The notes beneath the pieces were generated by a model that saw only the letters and a program-made list of their open reading frames with translations, had not been told where the DNA came from and did not search any database. Below are positions 1 through 8,023 of a stretch of DNA of 64,000 bases, piece by piece. How positions within the stretch are numbered: position 1 is the stretch's first letter; each line of letters opens with the position of its first letter. Position numbers and translations under genes: made by a program. Source of the DNA: an uncultured Lachnospiraceae bacterium (GTDB lineage Bacteria > Bacillota > Clostridia > Lachnospirales > Lachnospiraceae). The stretch is from the NCBI GenBank assembly GCA_947625205.1, contig CANQNN010000009.1, forward strand, positions 1-64,000, read 5' to 3'.

Positions 1-22
1 ATTTGTCAATATTTATTCTAAA

Positions 23-59
23 AAAATCCCACACCACATTTTCTGTGATGTGAGATTTT
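23..59. terminator. Hairpin terminator at the window edge
   Basis: Two 16-base arms (23-38 and 44-59) enclose a 5-base loop. Read on the minus strand the two mismatches become G-U pairs and the hairpin is followed by a run of T, so it is the stronger terminator in that direction; on the plus strand TTTTCTT follows. It separates the truncated restriction gene from whatever lies to the left. Confidence 0.6.
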
Positions 60-97
60 CTTAACTTAATGCCATTGTCATAAGGTCCGCAGATATT

Positions 98-760
98 TTG
101 CGCACCCAGAGTCTCGAAGAATATATCATTGACAAAGTCAAGCCTTACTACGGCATGACCCAATCTCAACTCAAGGCACATTTTGGCATAGAAAGCAATG
201 CAAAGAGCTTAAACAATATACTTTTGGCTCGAATGCTGAATGTCCAGGGTAACATTGCTCATACGGAAGAATTTCAAAAAGCAGGCATTATTCCAAAGAC
301 TATCCGGGTGGAGCGCGATGGAAAGATAAAAGAAAATATGTCTTTCCCCACATTCGATTTTATTGAACTGAGTCGCGAAGAGACTTGGGAAGAATCAGAA
401 CTATACAATTATCTGGCCCCTACCAAATTTATGTTCGTCATCTTTCAAGAACGAGCTGATGGGCAGTATGTGTTTGATAGGATCAAGTTCTGGAATATTC
501 CGAATGATGATCTGGACGAGGTAGGTCGTGTGTGGTCACGCACTGTGCAGACCATACGCAGAGGTGTCGCCCTTATTCAAACGCCCCGTGGAGTCAGCAA
601 CGATTTACCAAAGCAATCAGAAAGTCCTGTCGCACATGTGCGGCCGCACGGAAGGAATGCTGCTGATATGGCGCTTTTGCCAGATGGCCGTATGATGACA
701 AAGCAATGCTTTTGGCTGAACAATGGGTACATAGAAAAACAAATCAGGGAGGGACAGTAA
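98..760 (+). CDS. C-terminal half of a Sau3AI/MutH-type restriction endonuclease (truncated)
   Basis: The 220 residues resemble the C-terminal domain of Sau3AI-family type II endonucleases, which cut GATC. The characteristic features are the NMSFP segment near residue 80, the FWNIP segment and the closing block with VRPHGRN and KQCFWLNN. The full-length family is roughly twice as long, with a catalytic MutH-like N-terminal domain that is absent here. An in-frame stop lies at 62-64 and the other two forward frames are also closed upstream, so the N-terminal half is not simply out of frame next door. The usable start is TTG at 98, weakly supported by TAAGG about 12 bases upstream; the frame stays open back to 65. 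The stop overlaps the next start (TAATG), so the two genes are translationally coupled. It is probably a non-cutting remnant, though a retained GATC-binding role is possible. Confidence 0.7.
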   Translation: MRTQSLEEYIIDKVKPYYGMTQSQLKAHFGIESNAKSLNNILLARMLNVQGNIAHTEEFQKAGIIPKTIRVERDGKIKENMSFPTFDFIELSREETWEESELYNYLAPTKFMFVIFQERADGQYVFDRIKFWNIPNDDLDEVGRVWSRTVQTIRRGVALIQTPRGVSNDLPKQSESPVAHVRPHGRNAADMALLPDGRMMTKQCFWLNNGYIEKQIREGQ

Positions 761-1902
761 TGGCAGGATATGTATTTGCCATAGGTGGAGATGCCGATCC
801 TATCGATGTGATACGCGAATGCGCAGAAAAGGGGGTGTATTCAACCCACTTAAATAGTTTGTCACCAATTCCCTTTGAAGGAACGCTTGCGGACTATATC
901 TCTATGAAGCCAGGTGACAATATCTACTTTTTCTGTAAAAGAAGATGTTATGGGATAGGAGAACTTGTTTTTGTAGGGCCTGATTGCAAATATTGCAATT
1001 ATCCACATTCCTCAAGAAAAGAAGTTTTTTCGTATGAAAACATTTCCGATGCTCTATTGGTAGACTATGGAACTGAAAGTCCCGACTGCCGCTGGATCTG
1101 CACTTTCAAAGGCGCGCCCTATTTTTTTGAAGAAGGTATTGATATAGATGAAATATTAACATATAGACCTTATACTTTCAAAATGCTACGCGCATTTTGG
1201 AAGGTATCTTTTATCAAGCTTGGCGACGAAGAAAATGAATCTTTAAGAGAGATTTTTCTATTACGGCATCAGCGTGAGATCCAAACACACACGGGTATTT
1301 TCCCTGAGAATAGTAATACCCATTTAGCCATAAAATCAAAAGACCTTACTAATTACATAATAACTCCTCAGGATATGCTATATACTTGCACGATCGGGAA
1401 CAGAGCAAAGCATGAAATGGCTCTGGAGGCAACTGTTGTTTATGATTTGTGTCATAATCGTATTCCGTATTTAGGAAGTTGGAATTATGTTTCTCATCAG
1501 GTCATTGCCTCTCCGTTCAAGCCTATCGATTATATGGACAAAATTGATGTGCTGGCAATAAGATATTTACCTAATACATGTATCCCGTGTAAATATTTAG
1601 TCGTAGAACTAAAGAAAGATCTAGCAGACAATGATACGATCGACCAAGTTTTAAAATATGTCGACTGGGTCTGCTCAGAGTATGCTTATGGGGACTATGG
1701 ATCGATAGATGCATGCATCATAGCAGCAGAATTTGCCGATAATATAACATCGTACTATCATAAGGTCGCACAACGATATTATACTCTTGGGAGCCACCCT
1801 GTTCGCAATAATCAATGGCACAGTCTGACGCTTCTAAAATACACATATACTAACGGAGAGATAATGTATGATGATGCTACTCCACACATTGTTGTCCATT
1901 AA
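760..1902 (+). CDS. PD-(D/E)xK nuclease-like protein of a restriction cluster
   Basis: This is a 380-residue protein that I do not recognise by name. The start at 760 overlaps the previous stop and follows GGGAGG. The N-terminal ~80 residues look like a small globular domain (GDADPIDVIRECA, then a compact beta-rich stretch), possibly of the EVE/PUA-like type. The C-terminal third has the pattern of a PD-(D/E)xK nuclease: an Asp in KIDVLAIRY, then VVELKKD about 20 residues later, followed by the helix TIDQVLKYVDWV seen in many such folds. It lies between a Sau3AI-like fragment and vsr, so a part in restriction or defence is likely. The nuclease fold is an inference from motif spacing; substrate and partner are unknown. 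Confidence 0.55.
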   Translation: MAGYVFAIGGDADPIDVIRECAEKGVYSTHLNSLSPIPFEGTLADYISMKPGDNIYFFCKRRCYGIGELVFVGPDCKYCNYPHSSRKEVFSYENISDALLVDYGTESPDCRWICTFKGAPYFFEEGIDIDEILTYRPYTFKMLRAFWKVSFIKLGDEENESLREIFLLRHQREIQTHTGIFPENSNTHLAIKSKDLTNYIITPQDMLYTCTIGNRAKHEMALEATVVYDLCHNRIPYLGSWNYVSHQVIASPFKPIDYMDKIDVLAIRYLPNTCIPCKYLVVELKKDLADNDTIDQVLKYVDWVCSEYAYGDYGSIDACIIAAEFADNITSYYHKVAQRYYTLGSHPVRNNQWHSLTLLKYTYTNGEIMYDDATPHIVVH

Positions 1903-1914
1903 GGGGAATACTTT

Positions 1915-2382
1915 ATGAAACATCCCAAATCTTACGATTCTACTCCTGAGACCCGGGAACGAATGTCACACGTAAAATTAAAAGGCGGCAAAGCCGAAAC
2001 CACCTTAGCAAAGACCTTATGGCATCGTGGATATCGGTATCGCAAAAATGACAAACGTCTGCCAGGATCCCCTGACATAGCCATTCTAAAATATCATATT
2101 GCTATCTTTGTTGATGGTGAGTTTTGGCATGGAAAGGATTGGGGAACTCGGCGGGATAGATTGCAACGAAATCGCGAATACTGGATAGAAAAAATCGAAG
2201 AGAACATGGAGCGTGACCTTCGTAATGATCAAATGCTCACTCATTCAGGATGGTTACCTATCCACTTTTGGGAAAAGGAAGTCATCAACAACTTGCCTGG
2301 ATGTATAGACGAGATCGAGGAAACTATCATTTCACAACTAATAGATAACATGGACTATTCTGATTTGACGAGATCATTTTAA
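1915..2382 (+). CDS. vsr: Very short patch repair (Vsr) endonuclease
   Basis: A 155-residue protein that matches the Vsr family in length and motifs. The signatures are TPETRERMSHVK at the N-terminus, GSPDIAI (catalytic Asp), IFVDGEFWHG and a helix with W..KI..N..RD. Vsr nicks 5' of the T in T:G mismatches that arise when 5-methylcytosine deaminates, and so normally accompanies a C5-cytosine methyltransferase. No such methyltransferase is visible in the window; it may lie to the left or have been lost. It starts 12 bases after the previous stop, behind AAGGGGAATACTTT, so the three genes form one operon. A GATC-specific 5mC system would fit both the Sau3AI-type fragment and Vsr. Confidence 0.88.
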   Translation: MKHPKSYDSTPETRERMSHVKLKGGKAETTLAKTLWHRGYRYRKNDKRLPGSPDIAILKYHIAIFVDGEFWHGKDWGTRRDRLQRNREYWIEKIEENMERDLRNDQMLTHSGWLPIHFWEKEVINNLPGCIDEIEETIISQLIDNMDYSDLTRSF

Positions 2383-2448
2383 GGCCAGATCTTTTCACTC
2401 GTTGCTTATTCATTACTTTGCGCCTCCATATGTGAAAAAGCAGCGCTT

Positions 2449-3513
2449 TCATACGTCTTTCTCCTTTATCGGCTTAGTCAACACACACTGCAAATGACTG
2501 CTGCCATGTGAGGCAACAATTACATTTTGTATAAATTCTTTATCCTCTTCGCCAAGCTGTTTTATTCTATTCAAAAAATCACTTTTCACCTCTTCTATAT
2601 CCATCTCCAGCAATTCCACATCAAAATTTCCGGGCGTTTGGATGCTTTCCACACAAAATCCGGACCTCAGCGCAATAATAGGAACATTTAGTGTACTAAA
2701 AGCATTTAAATGCATTGGCGGTAATATATTGCACGCCAAAGGTCTGGGAATATTATAAGAAAGATTTTCCATCTCCAGCGAGTAGTCATTCGGTGTAGTG
2801 AAAATCATGGCGCCTCCTTCCCGTATAACTTTATTTAGCCTCGTAAATACAAAATACGGATCGATCAGATGCTCCACTAATTCCGAATGCCATACAATAT
2901 CAAAACGCAGCTGTGTCTCTTCCAAAAAGCTCTCCACAGAACTGCAGATCAGATTTAAGGTAGGATCGACTTTTCTTATAATGGCATTTTCATTCACGTC
3001 CACGCCAAACAGACTCAGCCTCTTATGAATGCCGATCTGTTCGGCCCGCGACTTTATGCGCGCCAAAAAACTTCCATTGGAACACCCCACATCCAATATC
3101 GCGATCTCTTCACCGGGCATTTTCTTCGCAAAAGCAAGTATCGTCTCCACACGCGTATCCAGAATGGCATTTTCTTTCTTCTCTGCCCTTTTCGCATAAA
3201 TATCTTCCAACATTGTATTACATTTATAATTATTATAGTAGTCATCCAACACTTCCTGGGTCGGACATGGATTTACATATAAAGAATGGCAGCGCATACA
3301 TCTCGCGACTCCCCATCTGTTCTGAAACTTTTCCTCTTCTTTGTATGCTTTCGCGCCACAAAAAGGGCAGTTACGCTGTACAAAATATTTTTTCACCCCC
3401 CCCCTTTCTTTCAGCGCATATTTGTCATAAACGGCGATCCCATCAAGAATTCTCTGCTCACCAATATCATGCGCCTCCTGATATGTGCGGCTTTCCGATA
3501 ATTTTCTTCTCAT
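2449..3513 (-). CDS. SAM-dependent methyltransferase with N-terminal zinc ribbon
   Basis: The 354-residue protein has a zinc-ribbon-like segment at about residues 49-80 (CPFCG, then CMRC) followed by a class I methyltransferase fold with the SAM-binding motif LDVGCSNGSFL near residue 140 and the conserved HSELVEHL segment. This arrangement is typical of methyltransferases in surface-polysaccharide or secondary-modification clusters; the acceptor is unknown. Codons 37-40 contain a run of nine G (plus strand C9 at 3396-3404), so a one-base slip would abolish the protein. It is convergent with vsr and no clear terminator is seen in the 66-base gap. The immediate upstream neighbour is only a gene remnant, which suggests it arrived in a rearranged segment. 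Confidence 0.75.
   Translation of the reverse strand: MRRKLSESRTYQEAHDIGEQRILDGIAVYDKYALKERGGVKKYFVQRNCPFCGAKAYKEEEKFQNRWGVARCMRCHSLYVNPCPTQEVLDDYYNNYKCNTMLEDIYAKRAEKKENAILDTRVETILAFAKKMPGEEIAILDVGCSNGSFLARIKSRAEQIGIHKRLSLFGVDVNENAIIRKVDPTLNLICSSVESFLEETQLRFDIVWHSELVEHLIDPYFVFTRLNKVIREGGAMIFTTPNDYSLEMENLSYNIPRPLACNILPPMHLNAFSTLNVPIIALRSGFCVESIQTPGNFDVELLEMDIEEVKSDFLNRIKQLGEEDKEFIQNVIVASHGSSHLQCVLTKPIKEKDV
3396..3404. repeat. C9/G9 homopolymer within the methyltransferase gene
   Basis: Nine consecutive C on the plus strand fall in codons 37-40 of the methyltransferase. Slippage of one base shifts the frame early in the protein, as in contingency genes. Two further C9 runs lie at 3760-3768 and 18444-18452, both outside genes. 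Confidence 0.8.
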
Positions 3514-3569
3514 ATTATCCTATTACCTCCTAATTTATTCTTTCTGTTTCTCATATTTTTTTCATATAA

Positions 3570-3737
3570 TTAAATGCTTCGCCTCACGTACACTTTCGGC
3601 GGAGGCTGCATATGATCACCTTGAAAATCATTCACATCATATATCGCGTTCCTAAACAACGGATCTTCCGTTCCTGCATTGGAACAATAAACGTGATCAG
3701 TGACTTTCTTGCATTCAAACAGCGTAAAAACAGTCCA
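3570..3737 (-). pseudogene. Unidentified gene remnant
   Basis: An open stretch of 55 codons with a protein-like composition (it contains DHVYCSNAGTEDP and ends in PPPKVYVRRSI) is read on the minus strand. It is preceded in frame by a stop at 3738-3740 and has no ATG near its beginning, so it looks like the 3' end of a gene whose 5' part is gone. I cannot assign a family. It ends 57 bases upstream of the methyltransferase and shares its strand. Confidence 0.35.
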
Positions 3738-3915
3738 TTAAGATGTGGTAAAATAAATACCCCCCCCCTTAATATTTGACCGTAAAAAACACTTCTTTTA
3801 TGGCTGAACGTGGTCTAACTTAATAGCATTCATTTCTGAACGCCTATCTATCTATAAAACTCATCTTCAATTCCATAAAAGAATAGCAATTGCCTTTCTT
3901 ATCTTTGTGCTACCG
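3738..3915. other. Gene-free stretch with C9 tract
   Basis: This AT-rich stretch between the remnant and the amidase stump contains a second run of nine C (3760-3768) and frame-broken stretches only. No promoter, inverted repeat or transposase end could be recognised. It marks the breakpoint at which the amidase gene was cut off. Confidence 0.5.
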
Positions 3916-4104
3916 CTATTTACCGCCGCCGTGCCCGGCATCGATCACAACGCACGGGCGGGGCCCGTTCGTCTCTACTTTACCGGAAAACACCGTTGAC
4001 ACCATATGCTTTGCTCCGCGTATAATAAAGCAAACCGCCACAAGCATAAACAACAGCAGCAAGGCTCTGACCAGCGCATCCCTGTCTCTCAGGTTTTTCT
4101 TCAT
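3916..4104 (-). pseudogene. N-terminal stump of a CwlD-like N-acetylmuramoyl-L-alanine amidase
   Basis: The 62 codons start at ATG 4104, give a basic N-terminus and one membrane segment (about residues 13-29), and then reach CVVIDAGHGG, the first zinc-binding motif of the amidase_3 family. The frame stops two residues after it. The rest of the catalytic domain, including the other zinc ligands and catalytic Glu, is missing, and the downstream DNA shows no continuation in any frame. It starts 70 bases downstream of the GH18 gene on the same strand, so the two probably formed a cell-wall hydrolase operon before the rearrangement. The encoded peptide cannot be an active amidase. Confidence 0.75.
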
Positions 4105-4174
4105 ATTTATGATCCCACACACATGTACCTTTATAAATGCATATGAAGAAATTCCCGGAAAAATCACAGAATTA

Positions 4175-5866
4175 CTACTGGTTCATATATCCCTCGATCA
4201 CATCCCATACGTCCGCCGTCTCAAATCCCAGCTTCCACTCCGCCACGCCCGCAATATTATACTTGCTCATGATATTCAACTTCACACGGATGGACGCCGC
4301 ATCTTCCAGCCAGACCTGATGCAAGGTGCCGTCGGACTGATATTCCCCGTAATTCTGACATGTCTCTTCATCCCAGACCGTTGTGATATCATGATCTGCG
4401 ATATACTGTCCGGCCACTTCCATGCCAACCGCCTGACTCTCGACCGCAGTCCCCGTTGTATCCCATATTCTTGTATAAAATGGTATCGCATTGATCACCT
4501 TATTGGCAGGCACTTGGGCCACTGTGTTCTCGATCCCTTTCTCCACAAAATCAATGGACGCCACAGACCCTGCCGTATCGCTTCCCCTGTAATGCTCGTC
4601 ATATCCCATGATGATAACATAATCCGCCACGATGCCTTGTTCTTCCCTGTCATAATGATCGGTGTTGCCCATCGGAACATAATTGTCCACAGACAGCACG
4701 ATACCGTGCTCCCTGCAAGGGATCGACAACTCTCTGATAAACTCGATGAAAGGCTCTCCCGCATCAAGACTGATATTCTCGAAATCCACGTTGATACCGT
4801 CCAGCCCATACTCCAGCGCCGTATTGATCAGGCCTTCGATCAGATGCGTTCTGGTGCTTGTCCCCGCCAGAACCTCATATGTGTCTACGCCCTCGTTCGT
4901 AAAATTGTCTATAAGGCCCCAGACCTCCAGCCCCATATCATGCGCTCTTGTTACATAATCCTGCGTGGCAAAGCTTGTAAAATTGCCCGCATTGTCGCTT
5001 AAGGAAAACCACGTGGGCGATATGACGTTGACGCTCTTAACGTTCGCCATTACCGCAGAAAGCGTATCGTTGCCCGCTGCATTCGCAACCGCATGCCATG
5101 CAAGATTGATCTTGTGGTCGCGCGTACTGGATTCGTAAACCGGTTCAACGTAATCCGTTACCGGCGCCGGCGTCTCCATGACCGGCTCTCCGAGCCTCTT
5201 ATTCTCCACATATCCGATAAAAGCATCTTCGGTTTTCACCTTAGTCCATTTCTCCATCTGCTCCAGGACAACGACCTTGTCGCCCTCGGAAACATCCGTC
5301 AGGATATCGCTCTTGATACCGCCCTGGTAGCGCACCTGCGTATCCTTGGTAATGAGCGCCGTCTGACGCCCGTTCCACTCGGTATATACTTGCATATGGT
5401 TCGGTTCTGTATACAGCATATAGGAAAAATTGGCATATTCCTTCACAAAATCCGCTGCCACGTACAAAATATCGCCTTCGTATCTTGCAACCACATAATC
5501 ACGCTGGCTCTCCGTGTCTCCCACCGTCACAGACTGCGAACCGACCGGCGTGCTGATGACAGCGTCCGGGAGCGTATATAATAGAAGATTTTCCTTCTTG
5601 TCCTCATAAAACCTGTCGTTAAAATATTTATGCACGGTGGCAAGATCAAAATAACACACGCCGTCCCACAGTCTGGCATGTTCTTCGATCTGCCCGTCCT
5701 GCAATATGATCGGCACATCATCGCTGCCCGTAATGCCGAAATATTCTGTCAAATCAGCCCGTTCTTTAGAATAGGAATATTTTTCTATCAGTTTAGATCC
5801 GAATGCCGCTGCTGCCACCACAATAATAAGGACGATCGCGATCAGCGCCGGGATTATTTTTTTCAT
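4175..5866 (-). CDS. Membrane-anchored GH18 glycosyl hydrolase with SH3b domain
   Basis: The 563-residue protein has an N-terminal signal anchor (residues 4-22), a region resembling copper-amine-oxidase-like N-terminal repeats (about 55-165), an SH3b-type wall-binding domain (about 172-225) and a GH18 domain from about 250 to the end. The catalytic motif DGINVDFE places the acid/base at Glu363, and the downstream MGYDEHY and AEWKLGFE segments are typical of the SleL/YaaH-like branch that acts on peptidoglycan or cortex N-acetylglucosamine linkages. It probably works outside the membrane in wall turnover. The gene is followed by the amidase stump; a structured non-coding region lies upstream (5949-6085) and could carry its promoter. 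Confidence 0.85.
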   Translation of the reverse strand: MKKIIPALIAIVLIIVVAAAAFGSKLIEKYSYSKERADLTEYFGITGSDDVPIILQDGQIEEHARLWDGVCYFDLATVHKYFNDRFYEDKKENLLLYTLPDAVISTPVGSQSVTVGDTESQRDYVVARYEGDILYVAADFVKEYANFSYMLYTEPNHMQVYTEWNGRQTALITKDTQVRYQGGIKSDILTDVSEGDKVVVLEQMEKWTKVKTEDAFIGYVENKRLGEPVMETPAPVTDYVEPVYESSTRDHKINLAWHAVANAAGNDTLSAVMANVKSVNVISPTWFSLSDNAGNFTSFATQDYVTRAHDMGLEVWGLIDNFTNEGVDTYEVLAGTSTRTHLIEGLINTALEYGLDGINVDFENISLDAGEPFIEFIRELSIPCREHGIVLSVDNYVPMGNTDHYDREEQGIVADYVIIMGYDEHYRGSDTAGSVASIDFVEKGIENTVAQVPANKVINAIPFYTRIWDTTGTAVESQAVGMEVAGQYIADHDITTVWDEETCQNYGEYQSDGTLHQVWLEDAASIRVKLNIMSKYNIAGVAEWKLGFETADVWDVIEGYMNQ

Positions 5867-5948
5867 ATGTCCAGCTCCTTTCCAACCGTCCTCATTATAA
5901 CAAACTATTTCCTTTCAGTCATTACTATTTTGACTTTTTTCGCAGAAA

Positions 5949-6085
5949 GCGCAGTTTATGAATGTGCGCGATCCGGTAATGATCCGCATAGGTGCATCCG
6001 TTTATGTCTGACATCGGCGCGGTACGCCCCACAGCACCTTGAAAGCGGGAACTTCCTTAAACATTTGTCCGGTCCTGTGTATAAT
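5949..6085 (-). other. Structured intergenic sequence upstream of the GH18 gene
   Basis: On the minus strand the sequence can form a closing stem GGTGC/GCACC around two smaller hairpins (GGCG-CGCC and ATGT-ACAT), plus a separate hairpin GCGCA-TGCGC (5949-5969). A TATTAT/TATACA-like box lies just upstream near 6080. A 20-codon ATG frame starts within it and ends at a stop, and the same frame continues without another stop for about 28 codons. It could be a leader RNA, a small RNA or a degraded gene. It does not match a riboswitch or 6S consensus that I can recall. Confidence 0.3.
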
Positions 6086-6099
6086 ATATTACGTTGAAA

Positions 6100-6530
6100 T
6101 TATGTCTGTTTTTGCATATATTGGCGTAATTTACCGATTTCATCCTGAATTTTCATCCGCCAAAAAGAGCATCGTGATACACTAACGGCATAAAATATAT
6201 ATAGGATGCCAAATAGTTTGGAAGATATCTCCGACATGCAAATAAATAAAAAATAACTGTATAACCTACTCATTCCTTGTGAATTATAATTGTGAAAACA
6301 GGAAGAAATAAGATCCGGTTCAGATCAGGCACGTTGCCTATAAGACTCTCTCCGCCGCAAAAACGCTTATTGCCGCGAAGAAAAAGATGTTATTTATGAA
6401 ATTTATGCACGCTGCCTCCTTTCGCTGCCGATTACCGGAGACATCTTGTAGGTTGATTATATCCACAAAATGACAAAAAATCAACTATTTTCTAAAATAA
6501 TTAAAATTTTTTAAATACTTTATGCACACT
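6100..6530. other. Gene-free AT-rich stretch
   Basis: No coding frame, RNA gene or strong inverted repeat was recognised between the structured element and the mecA promoter. The sequence is very AT-rich near its right end. Confidence 0.5.
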
Positions 6531-6531
6531 A

Positions 6532-6560
6532 TTGACTAAAATTGGCGCAAAGTATAAGAT
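6532..6560 (+). promoter_or_regulatory. Promoter of mecA
   Basis: TTGACT (6532-6537) and TAAGAT (6555-6560) are separated by 17 bases, 32 bases upstream of the chosen mecA start. The overlap of the -10 box with an in-frame ATG at 6559 argues against that ATG as the start. Confidence 0.6.
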
Positions 6561-6591
6561 GAACTTGATTAAAAAGGATGTGATCATCATT

Positions 6592-7371
6592 ATGAAAATA
6601 GAAAAAGTAAATGATCAGCAGATACGTTGCACACTCACCAGAGAGGACCTGGCAAACAGGGAGCTTAAGATCAGTGAACTGGCATACGGCACAGAGAAAG
6701 CCAAGAGCCTGTTCCGGGACATGATGCGTCAGGCGGCGTATGAATGCGGTTTTGAGGCTGAAGACATCCCTTTGATGATAGAGGCGATTCCTTTGAATTC
6801 GGAATGCATCGTGCTTATCATTACCAAAGTGGAGGACCCCGAAGAGCTGGATACCCGCTTTTCCAAATTTGCACCGTCCGTCCATGAGGATGAGGATTAC
6901 GATGAGGACGAATCAGCGGATATCACAGAGACTTTTGCCGACAGCGCCGATGAAATGCTAAATATGCTTCGGAAGATGAGCGGCTCCGCCTCTTCGGATT
7001 CGTCTGACAGAACAGCTTCCGTCTCTTCTGACGAACCCGCGCAGCGCTCCACGCTCAAGGGCACTAATGAAGCGCAGCCGGCCAGCCGTTTATTCTCTTT
7101 TGCCACACTGAACGATGTGACGAGACTGGCACATGTGGCGGCATCCTCCTATAAAGGCGACAATACTCTGTACAAAGACGAGACAAACGGCAGCTATCTA
7201 CTGCTGCTCACCCCCGCCAGACAGAACGCGGCAGAATTTAACCGTGTCTGCAATTTGATTTCGGAGTATGGCAAACCGGAGAAATCAGTCCTGTCCGCCA
7301 GAGCATATCTGGAAGAGCACTACGAACCCCTGATCAGGGAACACGCTATGGAAGCGCTGGCACAGATATAG
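6592..7371 (+). CDS. mecA: MecA-type adaptor protein for ClpC
   Basis: A 259-residue protein beginning MKIEKVND, with a basic N-terminal domain (substrate binding, about 1-85), an acidic and serine-rich linker (about 95-165) and a C-terminal domain (about 170-259) containing FATLNDVTRLA. This two-domain layout is that of MecA/YpbH, which deliver substrates to the ClpCP protease and, in Bacillus, control competence. The start at 6592 fits the family N-terminus; AAGGATG lies about 12 bases upstream, which is a rather long spacing. It is a single-gene unit, with a promoter at 6532 and a terminator at 7382. Confidence 0.9.
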   Translation: MKIEKVNDQQIRCTLTREDLANRELKISELAYGTEKAKSLFRDMMRQAAYECGFEAEDIPLMIEAIPLNSECIVLIITKVEDPEELDTRFSKFAPSVHEDEDYDEDESADITETFADSADEMLNMLRKMSGSASSDSSDRTASVSSDEPAQRSTLKGTNEAQPASRLFSFATLNDVTRLAHVAASSYKGDNTLYKDETNGSYLLLLTPARQNAAEFNRVCNLISEYGKPEKSVLSARAYLEEHYEPLIREHAMEALAQI

Positions 7372-7381
7372 ACACAGATAT

Positions 7382-7407
7382 AGAGGGATACCGTTCGGCA
7401 TCCCTCT
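7382..7407. terminator. Terminator between mecA and the DUF1858 gene
   Basis: AGAGGGAT (7382-7389) and ATCCCTCT (7400-7407) form an 8-bp stem with a 10-base loop, placed between convergent genes. Confidence 0.65.
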
Positions 7408-7476
7408 TAGTTATTGCGCAGATACATCCGCACTCCTTCAGATTCTTTATTATCTCCGGCAGGCTTTCCTGTGCTC

Positions 7477-7668
7477 TTATACCGCCGCGATCTGACGCAT
7501 CAGCTCGTCCACATCGATGCCGTGTACCATCGCCGCTTCCTCGAGTGTCTCCCCCTGTGCAGAAGGACATCCCAAGCAGTGCATACCAATCCCCATCAGT
7601 ACGGGTGCAATATCGGGATTTACATTCAGCGCCTCGCCGATCGTCATATTTTTCGTAATATCTGCCAT
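7477..7668 (-). CDS. DUF1858 domain protein
   Basis: A 63-residue protein covering the whole DUF1858 domain: the N-terminal [20 protein letters not shown] helix region and a CxxC motif in HCLGCPSA. Free-standing members and those fused to hybrid-cluster or redox proteins are thought to use the cysteine pair for a redox disulfide; the partner is unknown. It is a single gene convergent with mecA and divergent from the pyruvate formate-lyase locus, in line with anaerobic redox metabolism. Confidence 0.85.
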   Translation of the reverse strand: MADITKNMTIGEALNVNPDIAPVLMGIGMHCLGCPSAQGETLEEAAMVHGIDVDELMRQIAAV

Positions 7669-7908
7669 GTCTGTATACCTCCATTCATCCGCTTCGCGGA
7701 GCGTTTTATTTTGATATCACGTATGTAGTATGCCACATACCTTCATATTTCAATAGTATAATCCTAAATCCGCATTCACGCAAGCCGGATATGCCAGAAC
7801 CCGCCATGTCTTTTCCCATATTTTGTGTCTGTAACTTTTTACATACATTTTTCACAATTTTTTCATAAGAAAATCATGTTTTGTATGCGAAAAAGTACAA
7901 AGGCTGTC

Positions 7909-7938
7909 TTGACTCAAACGCTTGATTTAACATATAAT
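7909..7938 (+). promoter_or_regulatory. Promoter of the pyruvate formate-lyase locus
   Basis: TTGACT (7909-7914), an 18-base spacer and a perfect TATAAT (7933-7938). The start codon at 8024 leaves a leader of about 80 bases. Confidence 0.75.
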
Positions 7939-7958
7939 ATGTGTACCAGATAAGCATA

Positions 7959-7978
7959 TTTTGTGGCATTTCACAAAA
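7959..7978. promoter_or_regulatory. Inverted repeat in the pfl leader, possible operator
   Basis: TTTTGTG and CACAAAA form perfect 7-base arms separated by 6 bases, about 20 bases downstream of the -10 box. The arms resemble those of Rex (NADH-sensing) operators, but Rex sites normally have an 8-base gap between TTGTG and CACAA, so the identity is open. Confidence 0.4.
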
Positions 7979-8023
7979 ATGCCGCGAATTATCAAAATAA
8001 TTTATAATAGGAGGCTTTTCAAA

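Noticed and set aside
3890-5002. Long plus-strand frame opposite the GH18 and amidase genes
   Set aside because: It is the antisense of well-supported genes, has no ribosome site and reads as low-quality, Cys/His/Arg-rich protein.
5949-6085. 6S RNA, SRP RNA, c-di-GMP or c-di-AMP riboswitch
   Set aside because: Nested stems are present, but I could not match the conserved core bases of any of these, so no family name was given.
7959-7978. Firm assignment as a Rex operator
   Set aside because: The gap between TTGTG and CACAA is six bases, while the usual Rex site has eight.
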